64,000 nucleotides of DNA from Billgrantia ethanolica (lineage in GTDB: Bacteria; Pseudomonadota; Gammaproteobacteria; Pseudomonadales; Halomonadaceae), in NCBI RefSeq assembly GCF_021404305.1, contig NZ_JABFTX010000001.1:1674001-1738000 (forward strand), read 5' to 3'. Numbering within the stretch: position 1 is the first letter of the stretch; every line of letters begins with the position of its first letter. Both the position numbers and the translations under genes were made by a program. Shown in pieces: positions 13,421 to 23,435 of the stretch. Below the pieces are notes generated by a model, which was not told the DNA's origin, ran no database searches, and saw only the letters and a list, made by a program, of their open reading frames with translations.

Positions 13421-14703
13421 GCATGATCGGCCTGGTCGATTGCAACAGCTTCTACGTCAGCTGCGAACGTGTCTTCCAGCCCCGGCTGTGCGGGGTGCCT
13501 GTCGGGGTGATGTCGAACAACGACGGCTGCGTCATCGCGCTCTCCAACGAACTGAAGGCTCTCGGCATCAAGATGGGGACGCCGGCCTTCACGCTTCAGC
13601 CTCTAGTACGCAGCGGACAGATCCACCTGCTCTCCTCCAACTACGAGCTCTATGGCGACATGAGCCAGCGGGTGCAGGCCGTGCTCGAGGAGTTCAGCCC
13701 GACCGTGGAGCCCTACTCCATCGACGAGATGTTCGTTCGCTTCGACGGCTTCGCCCATGCGCCATTGCTCGAGCACGCCCGGCAGCTGCACCATAAGGTG
13801 CGCCGGTTCACCGGCATTCCGGTCTGCGTGGGCGTGGCGCCCACGCGCACCCTGGCCAAGCTGGCGAACCGTGCCGCCAAGAAGATACCGGCCTACCAGG
13901 GGGTCTGCATACTTCACGCCGGCAGCGCGGAAACCCGCAACTTGCTGCAAAAGACCGAACTGGGCGATGTGTGGGGCGTGGGCCGCCGGCTCGTCGAGCG
14001 CCTGGCCCTGATGGGCATCAAGAGCGCCTGGGACCTCGCCCAGGCCAACCCGAAGGAAATCCGACGCCGCTTCTCGGTCACTCTCGAACGCACCGCCCAG
14101 GAGCTGCGCGGCGTGCCCTGTATCGAGATGATCGACCTCGATGAGGCCCGCCAGCGCATCATGACCAGCCGCTCATTCGGCAAACTCACCGACGATCTGG
14201 ACGAGATTCGCGAGGCGACCCGACAGTACGGGCAGCGCAGCGCCGAAAAGCTGCGCCGCCAGAACGGCCTCGCCAAGGCGGTGCTGGTGTTCCTCAAGAC
14301 CAACCCGCACCGGCAGGACCTGTCCCAGTACTCACCGAGTCTGGTGCTTGAACTGCCCCGCCCCACCGCCGACAGCCGCGAGATACTGCATGCCGCCGGC
14401 CTCGCCCTGGAGCGGATCTACCGCAAGGGTTACCTGTACCAGAAAGGCGGCGTGATGCTGCTCGACCTGATCGGCGCCGACCGGCAGCAGCTCTCTTTAC
14501 TGGATACGCCCCAGAGCGATGCCGAGCGGCAGCGCAGCCAGAAGCTGATGGACGTGATGGATACCCTGAACCGCAGGATGGGGCGCGATACGGTGAAACT
14601 GGGCATGCCCACCCCCGGGGCGGCGTGGCACTTACGCTGCGCCCATCGCTCGGATAGGAGCACGACACGCTGGGATGAGCTGCCCAAAGTCAGGGCGCTA
14701 TAA
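13417..14703 (+). CDS. umuC: UmuC-like Y-family DNA polymerase V catalytic subunit
   Basis: 428 residues, full length. Palm motifs are intact: the N-terminal VDCNSFYVSCERVF, MSNNDGCVIALSNELKALGI, and PYSIDEMFVRFDG with the catalytic acidic pair. A helix-hairpin-helix stretch follows (ELGDVWGVGRRLVERLALMGI), then the little-finger domain. A DUF4113-like tail ends at AWHLRCAHRSDRSTTRWDELP. It carries out translesion synthesis with UmuD'. The stop codon lies three bases from the 3' end of the oppositely transcribed Rsm-like RNA copy 3, so both share one terminator region. Confidence 0.95.
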   Translation: MSMIGLVDCNSFYVSCERVFQPRLCGVPVGVMSNNDGCVIALSNELKALGIKMGTPAFTLQPLVRSGQIHLLSSNYELYGDMSQRVQAVLEEFSPTVEPYSIDEMFVRFDGFAHAPLLEHARQLHHKVRRFTGIPVCVGVAPTRTLAKLANRAAKKIPAYQGVCILHAGSAETRNLLQKTELGDVWGVGRRLVERLALMGIKSAWDLAQANPKEIRRRFSVTLERTAQELRGVPCIEMIDLDEARQRIMTSRSFGKLTDDLDEIREATRQYGQRSAEKLRRQNGLAKAVLVFLKTNPHRQDLSQYSPSLVLELPRPTADSREILHAAGLALERIYRKGYLYQKGGVMLLDLIGADRQQLSLLDTPQSDAERQRSQKLMDVMDTLNRRMGRDTVKLGMPTPGAAWHLRCAHRSDRSTTRWDELPKVRAL

Positions 14704-14705
14704 CG

Positions 14706-14873
14706 CGAAAACCCGGCCTGAGGCCGGGCTGAATCTTCGCTTCCTTTCCACCTTCTCAAGCATCCTGCTCGAGCATCCTTGGTACCGAACAATCCTTTGC
14801 TCTGTCTTCCCTGAGGGGCTCTCCGTTGCCCCGTTAACCATAAGGTAGCCGCTCCAAGCGGAACGTGGTTTAA
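14706..14873 (-). ncRNA. Rsm/CsrB-type regulatory RNA, copy 3
   Basis: On the minus strand the RNA begins near TTAAACC and contains eight GGA motifs. Loops include GGGGC-AACGGAGA-GCCCC and CTCGAGC-AGGAT-GCTTGAG (14755-14773), the second loop spelling the CsrA consensus CAGGATG. It ends with AGCCCGGCC-TCA-GGCCGGG-TTTT. The GacA box is at 14914-14931. Together with copies 1 and 2 it forms a three-member RsmX/Y/Z-like set. Antisense or convergent reading with umuC is limited to the terminator. Ends are estimated from promoter spacing and terminator. Confidence 0.8.
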
Positions 14874-14913
14874 CGCACGATATGAAACGGTGTAAGAAAT
14901 TGCCGCTTCGCTT

Positions 14914-14931
14914 TGTAGGAAATATCTTACA
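14914..14931 (-). promoter_or_regulatory. GacA box upstream of Rsm-like RNA copy 3
   Basis: TGTAGG-AAATAT-CTTACA matches TGTAAG-N6-CTTACA with one change and lies about 50 bp upstream of the predicted start at 14873. Confidence 0.8.
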
Positions 14932-15007
14932 AGCGCTTGGGAAAGGCAGCCCGCTCGGCTCCCATCCCGATTCTGCACTACCCTCCACAGTGAATGGAGC
15001 GACATCT

Positions 15008-15217
15008 ATGGTGGGCGACATGGACAAGGCCGTGATCGACGTGATCCGCGAGAAGGAGCAGCTGCCCGACAGCATGAGCGACAGCGAAATCGCCCGGGAG
15101 TACAAAGGGACCTATACCGCCGCACGCGCCGCGGTGAGCCTGGAGCACAAACCGCTCGACCAGGTGCTCGCGGACGCCATGGCCAAGGTGCTCCCGTTCA
15201 TGAGGAAGAAGAAGTAG
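15008..15217 (+). CDS. small hypothetical protein
   Basis: 69 residues starting MVGDMDKAVIDVIREKEQLP and ending in FMRKKK. It is charged, helical and cytoplasmic, with no recognised domain. A second ATG four codons in is also possible. The gene is divergent from Rsm-like RNA copy 3, with the RNA promoter directly upstream. A frame extending back to 14882 would cross the GacA box and is not accepted as the start. Confidence 0.6.
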   Translation: MVGDMDKAVIDVIREKEQLPDSMSDSEIAREYKGTYTAARAAVSLEHKPLDQVLADAMAKVLPFMRKKK

Positions 15218-15284
15218 CGTTACATCCGCCAGCCCCTAGCGCCTAGCAGGCAGCGAGCTGCCGGAAGGTGCCAATCATCTTGTG

Positions 15285-15318
15285 TATAGAAAAAAACCTA
15301 TATAGCCTTTTTCCTATA
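15285..15318. promoter_or_regulatory. AT-rich inverted repeat, probable operator of the XRE gene
   Basis: TATAGAAAAA and TTTTTCCTATA form an inverted repeat around a TATATA centre, about 70 bp before the XRE gene. This is the form of self-repressing antitoxin operators. Confidence 0.5.
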
Positions 15319-15389
15319 AGCGAAGGCGATCCCAGTAGCAGACCGGTAGAACACGGCACACCTGGAATCACTGAAGTGAGGTTTAAACC

Positions 15390-15692
15390 ATGGCCCGCAC
15401 ACTAGACCAACTCATTGCCAACGAAAGCCCCGAGGTCGTCAGCCGCGCCAAGGAAAAGGCCGATGCGATGCTGCTGGAGCTACGCCTTGCGGAAATTCGC
15501 CACTTGGTTGAAATGACACAGGCTGAAATGGCCGAGGCTCTCGGCGTCAAGCAGCCGACCATCGCCGGCATGGAGAAAAGCGGCCAGGATCTTCGCTTGA
15601 GTTCCCTCAAGCGCTACGTTGAAGCCATTGGCGGGAAGGTTCGCCTGGATATCGAGTTGCCGGATGGTACCCATCATGGGTTTCCCGTGTGA
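15390..15692 (+). CDS. XRE-family regulator, HigA-like antitoxin without a toxin gene
   Basis: 100 residues. The N-terminal 35 are helical, then a helix-turn-helix (MTQAEMAEALGVKQPTIAGMEK, about residues 44-66) and a short beta tail (GGKVRLDIELPDG). This layout is that of HigA/RelB-like XRE antitoxins, normally encoded just after a HigB-type toxin. The 172 bp upstream hold only an operator-like palindrome and no toxin frame, and the 257 bp downstream contain no gene. It may be an orphan regulator or the survivor of a lost toxin-antitoxin pair. Confidence 0.8.
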   Translation: MARTLDQLIANESPEVVSRAKEKADAMLLELRLAEIRHLVEMTQAEMAEALGVKQPTIAGMEKSGQDLRLSSLKRYVEAIGGKVRLDIELPDGTHHGFPV

Positions 15693-15949
15693 CCGGTACG
15701 CATTATCGTGGCTAGGCTTCATACCTGCGATGTGAAAACGGGGCTTGCCCCACAAACCCCAGCCTTCCCGCTCGGGAACTCTCACTGTCTGAATTGCGGC
15801 CTGCTTCTACGTACGCGCGATGCGTACGCAAGCGAGGTGTGAGAGAATAGCGGGCTTGGCCGACGCGCCATAAGGCGTAGCGAGCACTCTGCCATACCGG
15901 GCTACCATGCCCTTGCGCCACACGCCTGAATATCACAGATACGATCCCA

Positions 15950-16993
15950 ATGACCTACAAGGCAACCGCCACAACCCGCATGAAGTCTGGCACGACGCGC
16001 CCTGCACTGGACAGGACGTTCTCCGTCGCGCCGATGATGGACTGGACGACCCGTGATTACCGGGCCTTCGCTCGCACCCTGACCCGTCAGGCGCTGCTCT
16101 ATACCGAGATGGTGACGACCGGTGCCATTCTGCACGGCAGCCCGCGGGAGCGTTTTCTCGGCTACGACGAGGTGGAGCATCCCATCGCGCTGCAGCTGGG
16201 CGGCAGCGACCCGGGCGAGCTGGCGGAGTGCGCGGTGATTGCCGAGGAGTGGGGCTACGACGAGGTGAACCTCAACGTCGGCTGCCCCAGCGATCGGGTG
16301 CAGAACAACATGATCGGCGCCTGCCTGATGGGTCACCCGGAGAAGGTAGCGGCGGCGGTGCGCGCCATGCGCGAGGCGGTGAAGATCCCGGTCACGGTGA
16401 AGTGCCGCATCGGCATCGACGACCAGGACGAGGATGCCGATCTGGAGCGCTTCATCGCCCAGGTGGCGGATGCCGGCTGCGAGGTGTTCATCGTACATGC
16501 GCGCAAGGCGTGGCTGCAGGGGCTCTCGCCCAAGGAGAACCGCGACATCCCGCCGCTCAACTACCCCCGCGTGCACCGCTTGAAGGCCAGCCGGCCGGAG
16601 CTGCACATCGGCATCAACGGCGGCATCAAGACGCTGGACGAGTGCCGTGAGCAGCTCGATAGCGTCGACAGCGTGATGGTGGGCCGCGAGGCCTATCAGA
16701 ACCCCTGGCTGCTGGCCGGGGTGGACCGGGCCATCTACGGTGTCGCGGGGCCGGCCGAGAGCCGCCACGCCGCGGCCAGGGCGTTCCGCCCCTACATCGC
16801 TCGTCGGCTCGAGGAAGGCGCCAAACTCAATCATGTGACCCGCCACCTGCTGGGGCTGTTCCAGGGCCAGCCGGGCGGGCGCCGCTTCCGCCGTCATCTC
16901 TCCGAGAACGGTCACCTGGATGGCGCCTGCCTGCGGGTCTACGACGATGCGCTGAGCCTGGTGCCGGAGCGGGAGCCCGCCGAAACGGCCTGA
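15950..16993 (+). CDS. dusA: tRNA-dihydrouridine(20/20a) synthase DusA
   Basis: 347 residues. FMN-binding TIM barrel with FSVAPMMDWTTRDYRAFAR at the start, QLGGSDPGELAECA, and NLNVGCPSDRVQ with the catalytic Cys, then KCRIGIDD, IVHARKAWLQGLSPKENR and GREAYQNPWLL. These phrases are DusA-specific. The enzyme reduces U20/U20a in tRNA D loops with NADPH. The preceding 15693-15949 stretch contains only a CGTACGC-GCGAT-GCGTACG palindrome (about 15811) and no gene. Confidence 0.95.
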   Translation: MTYKATATTRMKSGTTRPALDRTFSVAPMMDWTTRDYRAFARTLTRQALLYTEMVTTGAILHGSPRERFLGYDEVEHPIALQLGGSDPGELAECAVIAEEWGYDEVNLNVGCPSDRVQNNMIGACLMGHPEKVAAAVRAMREAVKIPVTVKCRIGIDDQDEDADLERFIAQVADAGCEVFIVHARKAWLQGLSPKENRDIPPLNYPRVHRLKASRPELHIGINGGIKTLDECREQLDSVDSVMVGREAYQNPWLLAGVDRAIYGVAGPAESRHAAARAFRPYIARRLEEGAKLNHVTRHLLGLFQGQPGGRRFRRHLSENGHLDGACLRVYDDALSLVPEREPAETA

Positions 16994-16999
16994 GCCGCC

Positions 17000-18031
17000 T
17001 CAATAGAGCGGGTCGGGCGGCGGCTCGAGGCTGGAGTGGAAGGTCTCGATGGCGCTTTCGGCCTCTTCAATGGCGTCGAAGCGGGCGATGTGGAACAGCG
17101 CCTCGCCTTCGTTGGCCAGCGGCAGGCGGCTCACGCCGATCACGATGCCGTCGGCCATGGCCTTCACGCTGGCTTCGGCGTTGCCGAAGGGGTCCGCCAC
17201 CTTGCCCAGCACGTCGCCCTTGCTCACCCGCGCGCCGAGGCGCACCTTGGGCCGCAGGATCCCGTCGATGGGCGCCCGGGCCCAGCTCGAGCCGTTGGCC
17301 AGCTCCGCGGCCGGTGGCGGCCGGCGCCGATGCTCGCCCGCCAGCATGCCCAGCCGCCGCATGACCCGCAGCACGCCACGCACCCCCGGGGTAATCGCCC
17401 ACTCGTCGAAACGCAGCGCCTCGCCGGCCTCATAGGTAAGCACCGGGATACCCCGTGTCTGGGCATAGTGGCGCAGGCTGCCCTCGCGCAGTTCCGCATT
17501 GAGGATCACCGGCGCGCCGAAGGCGTTGGCCATGCGTTCGGTCTCGCTGCCCGGGCTCAGCTGGGCGCGGATCTGCGGCAGGTTGGTGCGGTGAATGGCG
17601 CCGGTGTGCAGGTCGATGATGTGGGTGGCGTGATCGACGATCTGCTCGCGAAAGAGAGCGGCCACCCGCGCCCCCAGCGAGCCCGTCTCGCTGCCGGGAA
17701 AGCAGCGGTTGAGGTCACGCCGGTCGGGCAGGTAGCGGCTGTGCTGCATGAAGCCGAACACGTTGACGATGGGCACGGCGATCAAGGTGCCGTGCAGGCC
17801 CTGGATCTGCTTGGAGCGCATCAGCCGGCGTACGATCTCGACGCTGTTGATCTCGTCGCCATGAATGCCGCCGCACACCAGCATGACCGGCCCCTGACGA
17901 CGCCCGTGCACCACTTCCACAGGGATGTGCAGCGGAGCGTGGGTATACAGCCGCGCCACCGGCACATCGACTTGAAGGCGACTGCCGGGCTTGATGGTGA
18001 CGCCGGCAAGCTCGAAGGAGGCGCGGGGCAT
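17000..18031 (-). CDS. succinylglutamate desuccinylase/aspartoacylase-family zinc enzyme
   Basis: 343 residues. M14-type zinc site: MLVCGGIHGDEINSVEIVRRLM supplies His and Glu, and IIDLHTGAIHRTNLPQIRA the third His region; TYEAGEALRFDE holds the likely catalytic Glu. The C-terminal 100 residues form a barrel-sandwich/biotinyl-like domain (RPKVRLGARVSKGDVLGKVA), as in AstE-like proteins of unknown substrate. A CGAACA-G-TGTTCG palindrome at 18048-18060 ahead of the start could be an operator. The gene is alone, tail to tail with dusA. The exact acyl substrate cannot be told. Confidence 0.85.
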   Translation of the reverse strand: MPRASFELAGVTIKPGSRLQVDVPVARLYTHAPLHIPVEVVHGRRQGPVMLVCGGIHGDEINSVEIVRRLMRSKQIQGLHGTLIAVPIVNVFGFMQHSRYLPDRRDLNRCFPGSETGSLGARVAALFREQIVDHATHIIDLHTGAIHRTNLPQIRAQLSPGSETERMANAFGAPVILNAELREGSLRHYAQTRGIPVLTYEAGEALRFDEWAITPGVRGVLRVMRRLGMLAGEHRRRPPPAAELANGSSWARAPIDGILRPKVRLGARVSKGDVLGKVADPFGNAEASVKAMADGIVIGVSRLPLANEGEALFHIARFDAIEEAESAIETFHSSLEPPPDPLY

Positions 18032-18187
18032 GGCAAGATCCCAATACGAACAGTGTTCGCTCTGTTATACCCTGCCCCAACGTGGAATACGAGCATAGCG
18101 GGGCAAGACCATACACAGGTGAAGGTAAGACGCGCGGCGCTACGATAGAATGGCGCAAAAGCGAGGCCTGAGGAGACACCACACACC

Positions 18188-18814
18188 ATGGCGCGACGTA
18201 CCAAGGCGGAAGCCGCCGCCACCCGCGAAGCTCTGCTCGATGCTGCGGAAGAGGTGTTTCTCGAGCGCGGAGTGGCACGCACCTCGCTGGAGCAGATCGC
18301 TCGCGAGGCCGGCGTGACCCGTGGCGCCGTCTATTGGCACTTCAAGAACAAGGCCGATCTGTTCCGGGCCATGCTGCTGCGGGTACGTATGCCGTTCGAG
18401 GAGTTGGTCGAGGAGATCGGCGATCCGGGGCTGGCCGAGCGCCCGCTGGAGGCCATTCGTCAGGCCTGCCACCGCGGTTTCGCCCGCCTTGAGCAGCCAC
18501 GCTATCGGCGCGTGCATGCCATTCTGATCCACCACTGCGAAACCTTCGGTGAGATCGACCCGCTGGCGATGCAGAACGAGATTGCCCAGGAGGCGTGCGG
18601 CGCTCTCATCGAGTACTTCACCGCCGCTGCCCGCATGGGCCATTTGCGTCACGACCTCGCGCCGGAAGTCGCCGCCCGGCTACTGCAGGCGACCCTCGGT
18701 GGGCTGTTTCACGACTGGCTGCGCAATCACGAGCACTTCTCGCTGGTCGAACGCGGCACGCAGCTGGTCGATACGCAGCTCATGCTGCTGGCACAGGCGC
18801 CGGAGTCGCTCTGA
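18188..18814 (+). CDS. TetR/AcrR-family repressor of the adjacent RND pump
   Basis: 208 residues, the standard size. The N-terminal helix-turn-helix is ALLDAAEEVFLERGVARTSLEQIAREAGVTRGAVYWHFKNKADLF, followed by an all-helical ligand domain resembling TtgR, MexR-type TetR and AcrR. It faces the end of the pump operon (convergent). A TtgR/AcrR-like operator lies at the far end of the operon in front of the membrane fusion gene, which suggests control from there. RBS GGAG precedes the ATG. Confidence 0.88.
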   Translation: MARRTKAEAAATREALLDAAEEVFLERGVARTSLEQIAREAGVTRGAVYWHFKNKADLFRAMLLRVRMPFEELVEEIGDPGLAERPLEAIRQACHRGFARLEQPRYRRVHAILIHHCETFGEIDPLAMQNEIAQEACGALIEYFTAAARMGHLRHDLAPEVAARLLQATLGGLFHDWLRNHEHFSLVERGTQLVDTQLMLLAQAPESL

Positions 18815-18835
18815 CTCCGGCGGCCTGGCCGGGCA

Positions 18836-21800
18836 TCATGCCCGGCTGGCCTTGCCCTCTGCGTTGCGCTGCCGGCGCTCGCGCCCCCAGGTGGCCAGGT
18901 CTTCCAGCAGCTTGTAGGCCAGCGGCACGAAGATCAGCGCCAGTGAACTGGCCAGCAGCATGCCACCCACCACCACCGTGCCGATTTCCTGACGGCTGGC
19001 CGCCCCGGCGCCGGTGGCGAATACCAGCGGCAGGCTGCCGATGATGAAGGTCAGCGCCGTCATCAGGATGGCGCGGAAGCGCTGCCGAGCCGCCGCCAGC
19101 GCCGCATCGAAGGAGCTCATGCCGGCGCGCCGGTTCTGTGCTGCGAACTCGACGATCAGAATGGCGTTCTTCGCCGCCAGGCCGATCAGCACCAGCAGCC
19201 CCACCTGGAAGTAGATGTCGTTGGGGAAGCCGCGCAGCATCGAGGCCAGCGCCGCCCCCAGCACGCCGAAGGGCACCGCCGTGGCCACCGCCAGCGGCAG
19301 CGTCAGACGCTCGTACTGAGCGGCCAGGATCAGGAACACCATCACCATGCCCAGGCCGAAGGCAAGCCCACCCGCACCGGCGGCCGCATCGAGCTGGTAG
19401 GCTTCACCGATCCAACCGAGCAGCGTGTTGCCGTCGGTGAGCACCTCGGCGGCCACTTCGTCCATGGCTGCCTTGGCCTGGCCGGTGGTGTAGCCCGGCG
19501 CCGCATCGGCCAGGAACTTGGCCGCCGCGTAGACGTTGAAGCGGTTGATGATGTCCGGGCCCGGCTCCCGCTCGAGGGTTACCACGGAGCTGAGCGGCAG
19601 CATCTCGCCGAAGCTCGAGCGCACGAAGACCTTGTTGATGTCGTCGGGCTTGCTGCGGAACTCCCCCTCCGACTGCAGGTTGACCTGCCAGTTGCGCCCT
19701 TCGAGGGTGAAGTCGTTGACGTAGAGCGAGCCGAAGGTGCTCTGCATGGCCTCAAAGATCTGGTCGATCGGCACGCCCATGGCCCGCGCCTTCTCGCGAT
19801 CCACCTGGGCGGTGTAGCGCGGAATGCTGGTATCCAGCGTGGTGCGGGCGTTGGTCAGTTCGGGCCGCTCGTTGGCGGCGGCCGCCAGCCGCTGCGCCAA
19901 TGCCTGGATCTCCTGCGGCGTGGAGTCGCCGCGTACCTGCAGGTAGCCCTCGACACCGCCGGTCAGTGAGAGACCCATGATCGGCGGCGGGGTGAAGGCG
20001 AACACGTTGGCTTCGGGGACGCCGGCGCCCATGCCCATGATGCGCCCGGCCAGCGACTGGGCGTCCTGTCCCGGGCCACGGCGGTCGTTCCAGTCGGCCA
20101 GGTTGGCGAAGCCGACTCCGGCGTTGGTGCGCAGCGAACCGGCGATGATGTCGAAACCGGCAAAGGTGGTGAACTCGTCGACCTCGTCCATCTGCGTAAG
20201 CATGCCGGAGAGCCGGTCGCGCACCTCGGCGGTGCGTGACAGGGCAGAGACCGGCGGCAGCTGATATACCACCAGCGCCACGCCCTGGTCTTCCTGGGGC
20301 ACCAGCCCCGGCGGCAGCCGGGTCAGCGAGAACAGCGTCAGGGCGATCACGCCGGCGAACAGCACGATACCCAGCAGCGCATGACGCAGCAGCTTGCCCA
20401 CCAGCCAGGCGAAGCCGTTGGTCAGCCGGTCGAAGGCGGCGTTGAACCACTGGAAGGGCTTGGCCACGGTGTGCGACTGCTTGTCGAGCAGCATCGCGCA
20501 CATGGCGGGCGTGAGAGTCAGCGCCACCACGCCGGACACCACCACCGAGATGGCGATGGTCACGGCGAACTGACGATAGAGCTCACCGGTGAGGCCACCG
20601 AGGAAGGTCACCGGCGCGAATACCGCCACCAGCACCAGGGTCGAGGACACCACGGCACCGGCGACCTGCTTCATGGTCTCGACGGCGGCATCGCGGGCCT
20701 TCATGCCCTGCTCGTTGATCAATCGATCGACGTTCTCCAGCACGATGATGGCGTTGTCGACCACGATACCGATGGCCAGCACCAGACCGAACAGCGTCAA
20801 CAGGTTGACCGAGAAGCCCAGCGCCAGCATGCCGGCGAAGGTACCGATCAGCGACACCGGGATCGCCACCACCGGAATGAAGGTGGCGCGCAGGTGCTGC
20901 AGGAACATGAAGGTGACCAGCACCACCAGCCCCACCGCCATCAGCAGCGTGATGAACACCTCACGAATCGAGATCTCGACGAACTCGGTGGTGTCGTAGG
21001 GCACGGTATAGGCCACCCCTTCGGGGAAGCGCTCGGCGACCTCGTCGAGCGCCGCGCGCACCGCATCGGCGGTTTCCAGGGCGTTGGCCCCGGGCTGCAG
21101 GTAGACGCCCATGGGCACTGCGGCCTGACCGTTGTAGGTGGCCGAGAAAGCGTAGTTCTGCGCACCCAGTTCGGCTCTGGCCACATCGCCCAGACGCAGG
21201 GTGCCGCCCTGTTCGTCGGCGCGCAGGATGATGCGCTCGAACTCCGCCGGATTGGACAGCTGGCCGCGGGTGGTCACGGTGAAGGTGAAGGCCTGGTCGT
21301 CGGGCGCCGGCTCCGCTCCCAGACGACCGGCGGCGAACTGGGCATTCTGCTCGCGAATGGCCGCGGCCACGTCGGAGGGAGTCAGGTCGTACTGGGCGAG
21401 CTTGTCCGGCGACAGCCAGACCCGCATGGAGTAGTCCTGGGCGCCGAACAGCGAGGCATCGCCCACCCCCGGAATCCGCACCAGTTCGTCGAGTACGTTG
21501 AGCAGCGCATAGTTGGAGATGAACAGCGGGTCCTGGCTGCCGTCCGGCGAGTACATTACCGGCACCATCAGAATATTGGTCGAACGCGCCTCGACCCGTA
21601 CGCCCTGGTTGCGTACCTGCTGGGGCAAACGCGCGGAGGCGGCCTGCACCCGGTTGTTGACGTTGATCGCCGCCTGGTCGGGGTCGGTGCCCATCTCGAA
21701 CGAGACGGTGATCTGCAGGCTGCCGGCATCGGTGGCGCTCGACTCCATGTAGATCATGTTGTCGACGCCGTTGATCTCCTGCTCCAGCGGCGCCGCCACC

Positions 21801-21982
21801 GCCTCGGCCAGCACTTCGGCGCTGGCCCCAGGGTAGGCGGCCTGTACCACTACCTGTGGCGGCACCACGTCCGGATACTGCTCCACCGGCAGCGCGCGCA
21901 GCGCCGCCAGCCCGGCCAGTACGATGATCAAGGAGATGACCGAGGCGAAGATCGGCCGGTCGATGAAGAACCTGAGCATCAC
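18836..21982 (-). CDS. RND multidrug efflux transporter (HAE1 family, AcrB/MexB-like)
   Basis: 1048 residues, full length. [20 protein letters not shown] at the start, twelve predicted membrane helices and two large periplasmic loops. The proton-relay aspartates lie in [20 protein letters not shown]. Motifs include [15 protein letters not shown] and, in the second half, [18 protein letters not shown]. The protein pumps hydrophobic drugs from periplasm and inner leaflet, using proton import. It is translationally coupled by a 4-bp overlap with the fusion protein upstream. No outer-membrane channel gene follows, so a TolC/OprM encoded elsewhere is needed. Confidence 0.95.
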   Translation of the reverse strand: MMLRFFIDRPIFASVISLIIVLAGLAALRALPVEQYPDVVPPQVVVQAAYPGASAEVLAEAVAAPLEQEINGVDNMIYMESSATDAGSLQITVSFEMGTDPDQAAINVNNRVQAASARLPQQVRNQGVRVEARSTNILMVPVMYSPDGSQDPLFISNYALLNVLDELVRIPGVGDASLFGAQDYSMRVWLSPDKLAQYDLTPSDVAAAIREQNAQFAAGRLGAEPAPDDQAFTFTVTTRGQLSNPAEFERIILRADEQGGTLRLGDVARAELGAQNYAFSATYNGQAAVPMGVYLQPGANALETADAVRAALDEVAERFPEGVAYTVPYDTTEFVEISIREVFITLLMAVGLVVLVTFMFLQHLRATFIPVVAIPVSLIGTFAGMLALGFSVNLLTLFGLVLAIGIVVDNAIIVLENVDRLINEQGMKARDAAVETMKQVAGAVVSSTLVLVAVFAPVTFLGGLTGELYRQFAVTIAISVVVSGVVALTLTPAMCAMLLDKQSHTVAKPFQWFNAAFDRLTNGFAWLVGKLLRHALLGIVLFAGVIALTLFSLTRLPPGLVPQEDQGVALVVYQLPPVSALSRTAEVRDRLSGMLTQMDEVDEFTTFAGFDIIAGSLRTNAGVGFANLADWNDRRGPGQDAQSLAGRIMGMGAGVPEANVFAFTPPPIMGLSLTGGVEGYLQVRGDSTPQEIQALAQRLAAAANERPELTNARTTLDTSIPRYTAQVDREKARAMGVPIDQIFEAMQSTFGSLYVNDFTLEGRNWQVNLQSEGEFRSKPDDINKVFVRSSFGEMLPLSSVVTLEREPGPDIINRFNVYAAAKFLADAAPGYTTGQAKAAMDEVAAEVLTDGNTLLGWIGEAYQLDAAAGAGGLAFGLGMVMVFLILAAQYERLTLPLAVATAVPFGVLGAALASMLRGFPNDIYFQVGLLVLIGLAAKNAILIVEFAAQNRRAGMSSFDAALAAARQRFRAILMTALTFIIGSLPLVFATGAGAASRQEIGTVVVGGMLLASSLALIFVPLAYKLLEDLATWGRERRQRNAEGKASRA

Positions 21983-23223
21983 GCCTCCTCGTCGGGCTGG
22001 GCCGCTTCGGCTTCGGCTTCCGCCTCGGCGGCAGCGGCTTCGTCCTCGGCCGCCTGCAACGCTTCCTCGCGACTCTCGACCTCATTGACGCTCACCGGCA
22101 TGCCCTCCTGCAGCGCCACGTGACCGTTGACCACCAGTAGATCGCCGTCTTCCAGGCCGGAAAGCACCACCTGCTCGCCATCGACGATGGGACCGAGGCT
22201 CACCGTACGCGTCTCGGCGACGTCATCCACCACCACGAACACCCGCGCTCCCGCCTGGCCCTGACCGACGGCCTCCTGCGGAATACGGAAGACATCGTCC
22301 AGTGTCTGTACCAGGAGCTGAATGCGTACGAACTGCCCCGGCACCACCTCGCCGTTGGGGTTGGGGAACACGGCACGGGCTGACACGCTGCCGGTACGCG
22401 GGTCGATGGTGCTGTCGGTGAAGTCGACGATGCCGATCTCGGCGTACTCGCTGCCGTCGGGCAGGGTCAGCCTCGCCTCGCGCTGCTCGGCCTCGCCGTT
22501 GGCCGCCATGGCGCGCCGAGCGGCCCGCTGCAGGGCGGCATCGCCCTCGGGCAGCGAGAAACGCACGTGTACCGGGTACTGCTGGGTCAGCGTGGTCAGC
22601 AGCGTGCCGCGCTCGATCAGGCTGCCCTCGGGGAAGCTCTCGAGACCGGTCATGCCGGCCAGCGGTGCACGTACCTCGGTGTAGTCGAGATTGAGCTCGG
22701 CAGTGGCCATGCCGGACTCGGCCAAGGCATAGCGCGCCTCGGCCAGCTCACGGGTGGAAAGCGCCGAGTCGCGCTCGCGCTCGCTGACGGCATTTTGCTG
22801 GAACAGCGTCGAGATACGCCGCCACTCGCGCTGTGCCTGGTTCAGCTCGGCCTGGGCATTGGCCAGCTCCGCCCGAGCGCGCTGCAGCTCGATCTGGTAC
22901 GGCTCGCGGTCGATACGAAACAGCGGCTCGCCCGCTTCGACGACCTGGCCTTCGGTATAGAGGCGCTCTTCCAGAATACCCTGCACGCGAGCGCGCACCT
23001 CCACTTCGCGCGAGCCGCGCACGCGGGCGGCATACTCCTCCACCACGTCGACCGAACGCGGCTCCACGCGCTGTACGTAGACGTCGGGCGGTGGACGTCC
23101 GCCAGCGCCAGCGGGGGCACCGTCGTTTCCATTCTGCTCGCACCCTGCCAGCAGGGAGACCAAGAGGCCGACAGCCAGTATCCATTTCACGGGAAGGCGC
23201 GCTCCCGGAAGTGACAAATGCAT
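21979..23223 (-). CDS. RND efflux membrane fusion lipoprotein (AcrA/MexA-like)
   Basis: 414 residues. The N-terminus is a lipoprotein signal ([18 protein letters not shown]) with a lipobox Cys. Then come a half-lipoyl segment, a coiled-coil hairpin ([21 protein letters not shown]), the second lipoyl half and beta-barrel domains ([31 protein letters not shown]). The last 30 residues are a run of Glu and Ala ([20 protein letters not shown]), probably unstructured. It joins the inner-membrane pump to an outer-membrane channel. First gene of the operon; a TetR-like operator lies upstream. Confidence 0.93.
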   Translation of the reverse strand: MHLSLPGARLPVKWILAVGLLVSLLAGCEQNGNDGAPAGAGGRPPPDVYVQRVEPRSVDVVEEYAARVRGSREVEVRARVQGILEERLYTEGQVVEAGEPLFRIDREPYQIELQRARAELANAQAELNQAQREWRRISTLFQQNAVSERERDSALSTRELAEARYALAESGMATAELNLDYTEVRAPLAGMTGLESFPEGSLIERGTLLTTLTQQYPVHVRFSLPEGDAALQRAARRAMAANGEAEQREARLTLPDGSEYAEIGIVDFTDSTIDPRTGSVSARAVFPNPNGEVVPGQFVRIQLLVQTLDDVFRIPQEAVGQGQAGARVFVVVDDVAETRTVSLGPIVDGEQVVLSGLEDGDLLVVNGHVALQEGMPVSVNEVESREEALQAAEDEAAAAEAEAEAEAAQPDEEA

Positions 23224-23310
23224 ATTGGATCTCCGCTGGATATCGTGGTTCGTCAGAGCAACACGCCTTGTAGCAGGGGTCGCATGGCAGGTGGTTAGCT
23301 GGCGCCGGAT

Positions 23311-23337
23311 TATATCTACAACCCTGTATGTATACTA
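23311..23337 (-). promoter_or_regulatory. TtgR/AcrR-like operator at the pump operon promoter
   Basis: TATATCTACAACCCTGTATG followed by TATACTA resembles the TtgR and AcrR operators, which contain TACAA/TACATAC and TGTATGTA-type arms. It lies in the divergent region between the fusion protein gene and the alpha/beta hydrolase gene and could serve both. Confidence 0.5.
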
Positions 23338-23435
23338 GCCTACCCCGTTTACATCGTTTCCCCTGGGCAAGGCGAGGGCCGAGAAAACAGGCTATGCTGC
23401 AAAGCAGCATGAGGTGGCGACGGAGGCCGATACAG

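Noticed and set aside
20381-22123. 580-codon plus-strand frame opposite the RND transporter
   Set aside because: Antisense shadow of the transporter; composition is His/Gln/Arg-rich and has no recognisable motif.
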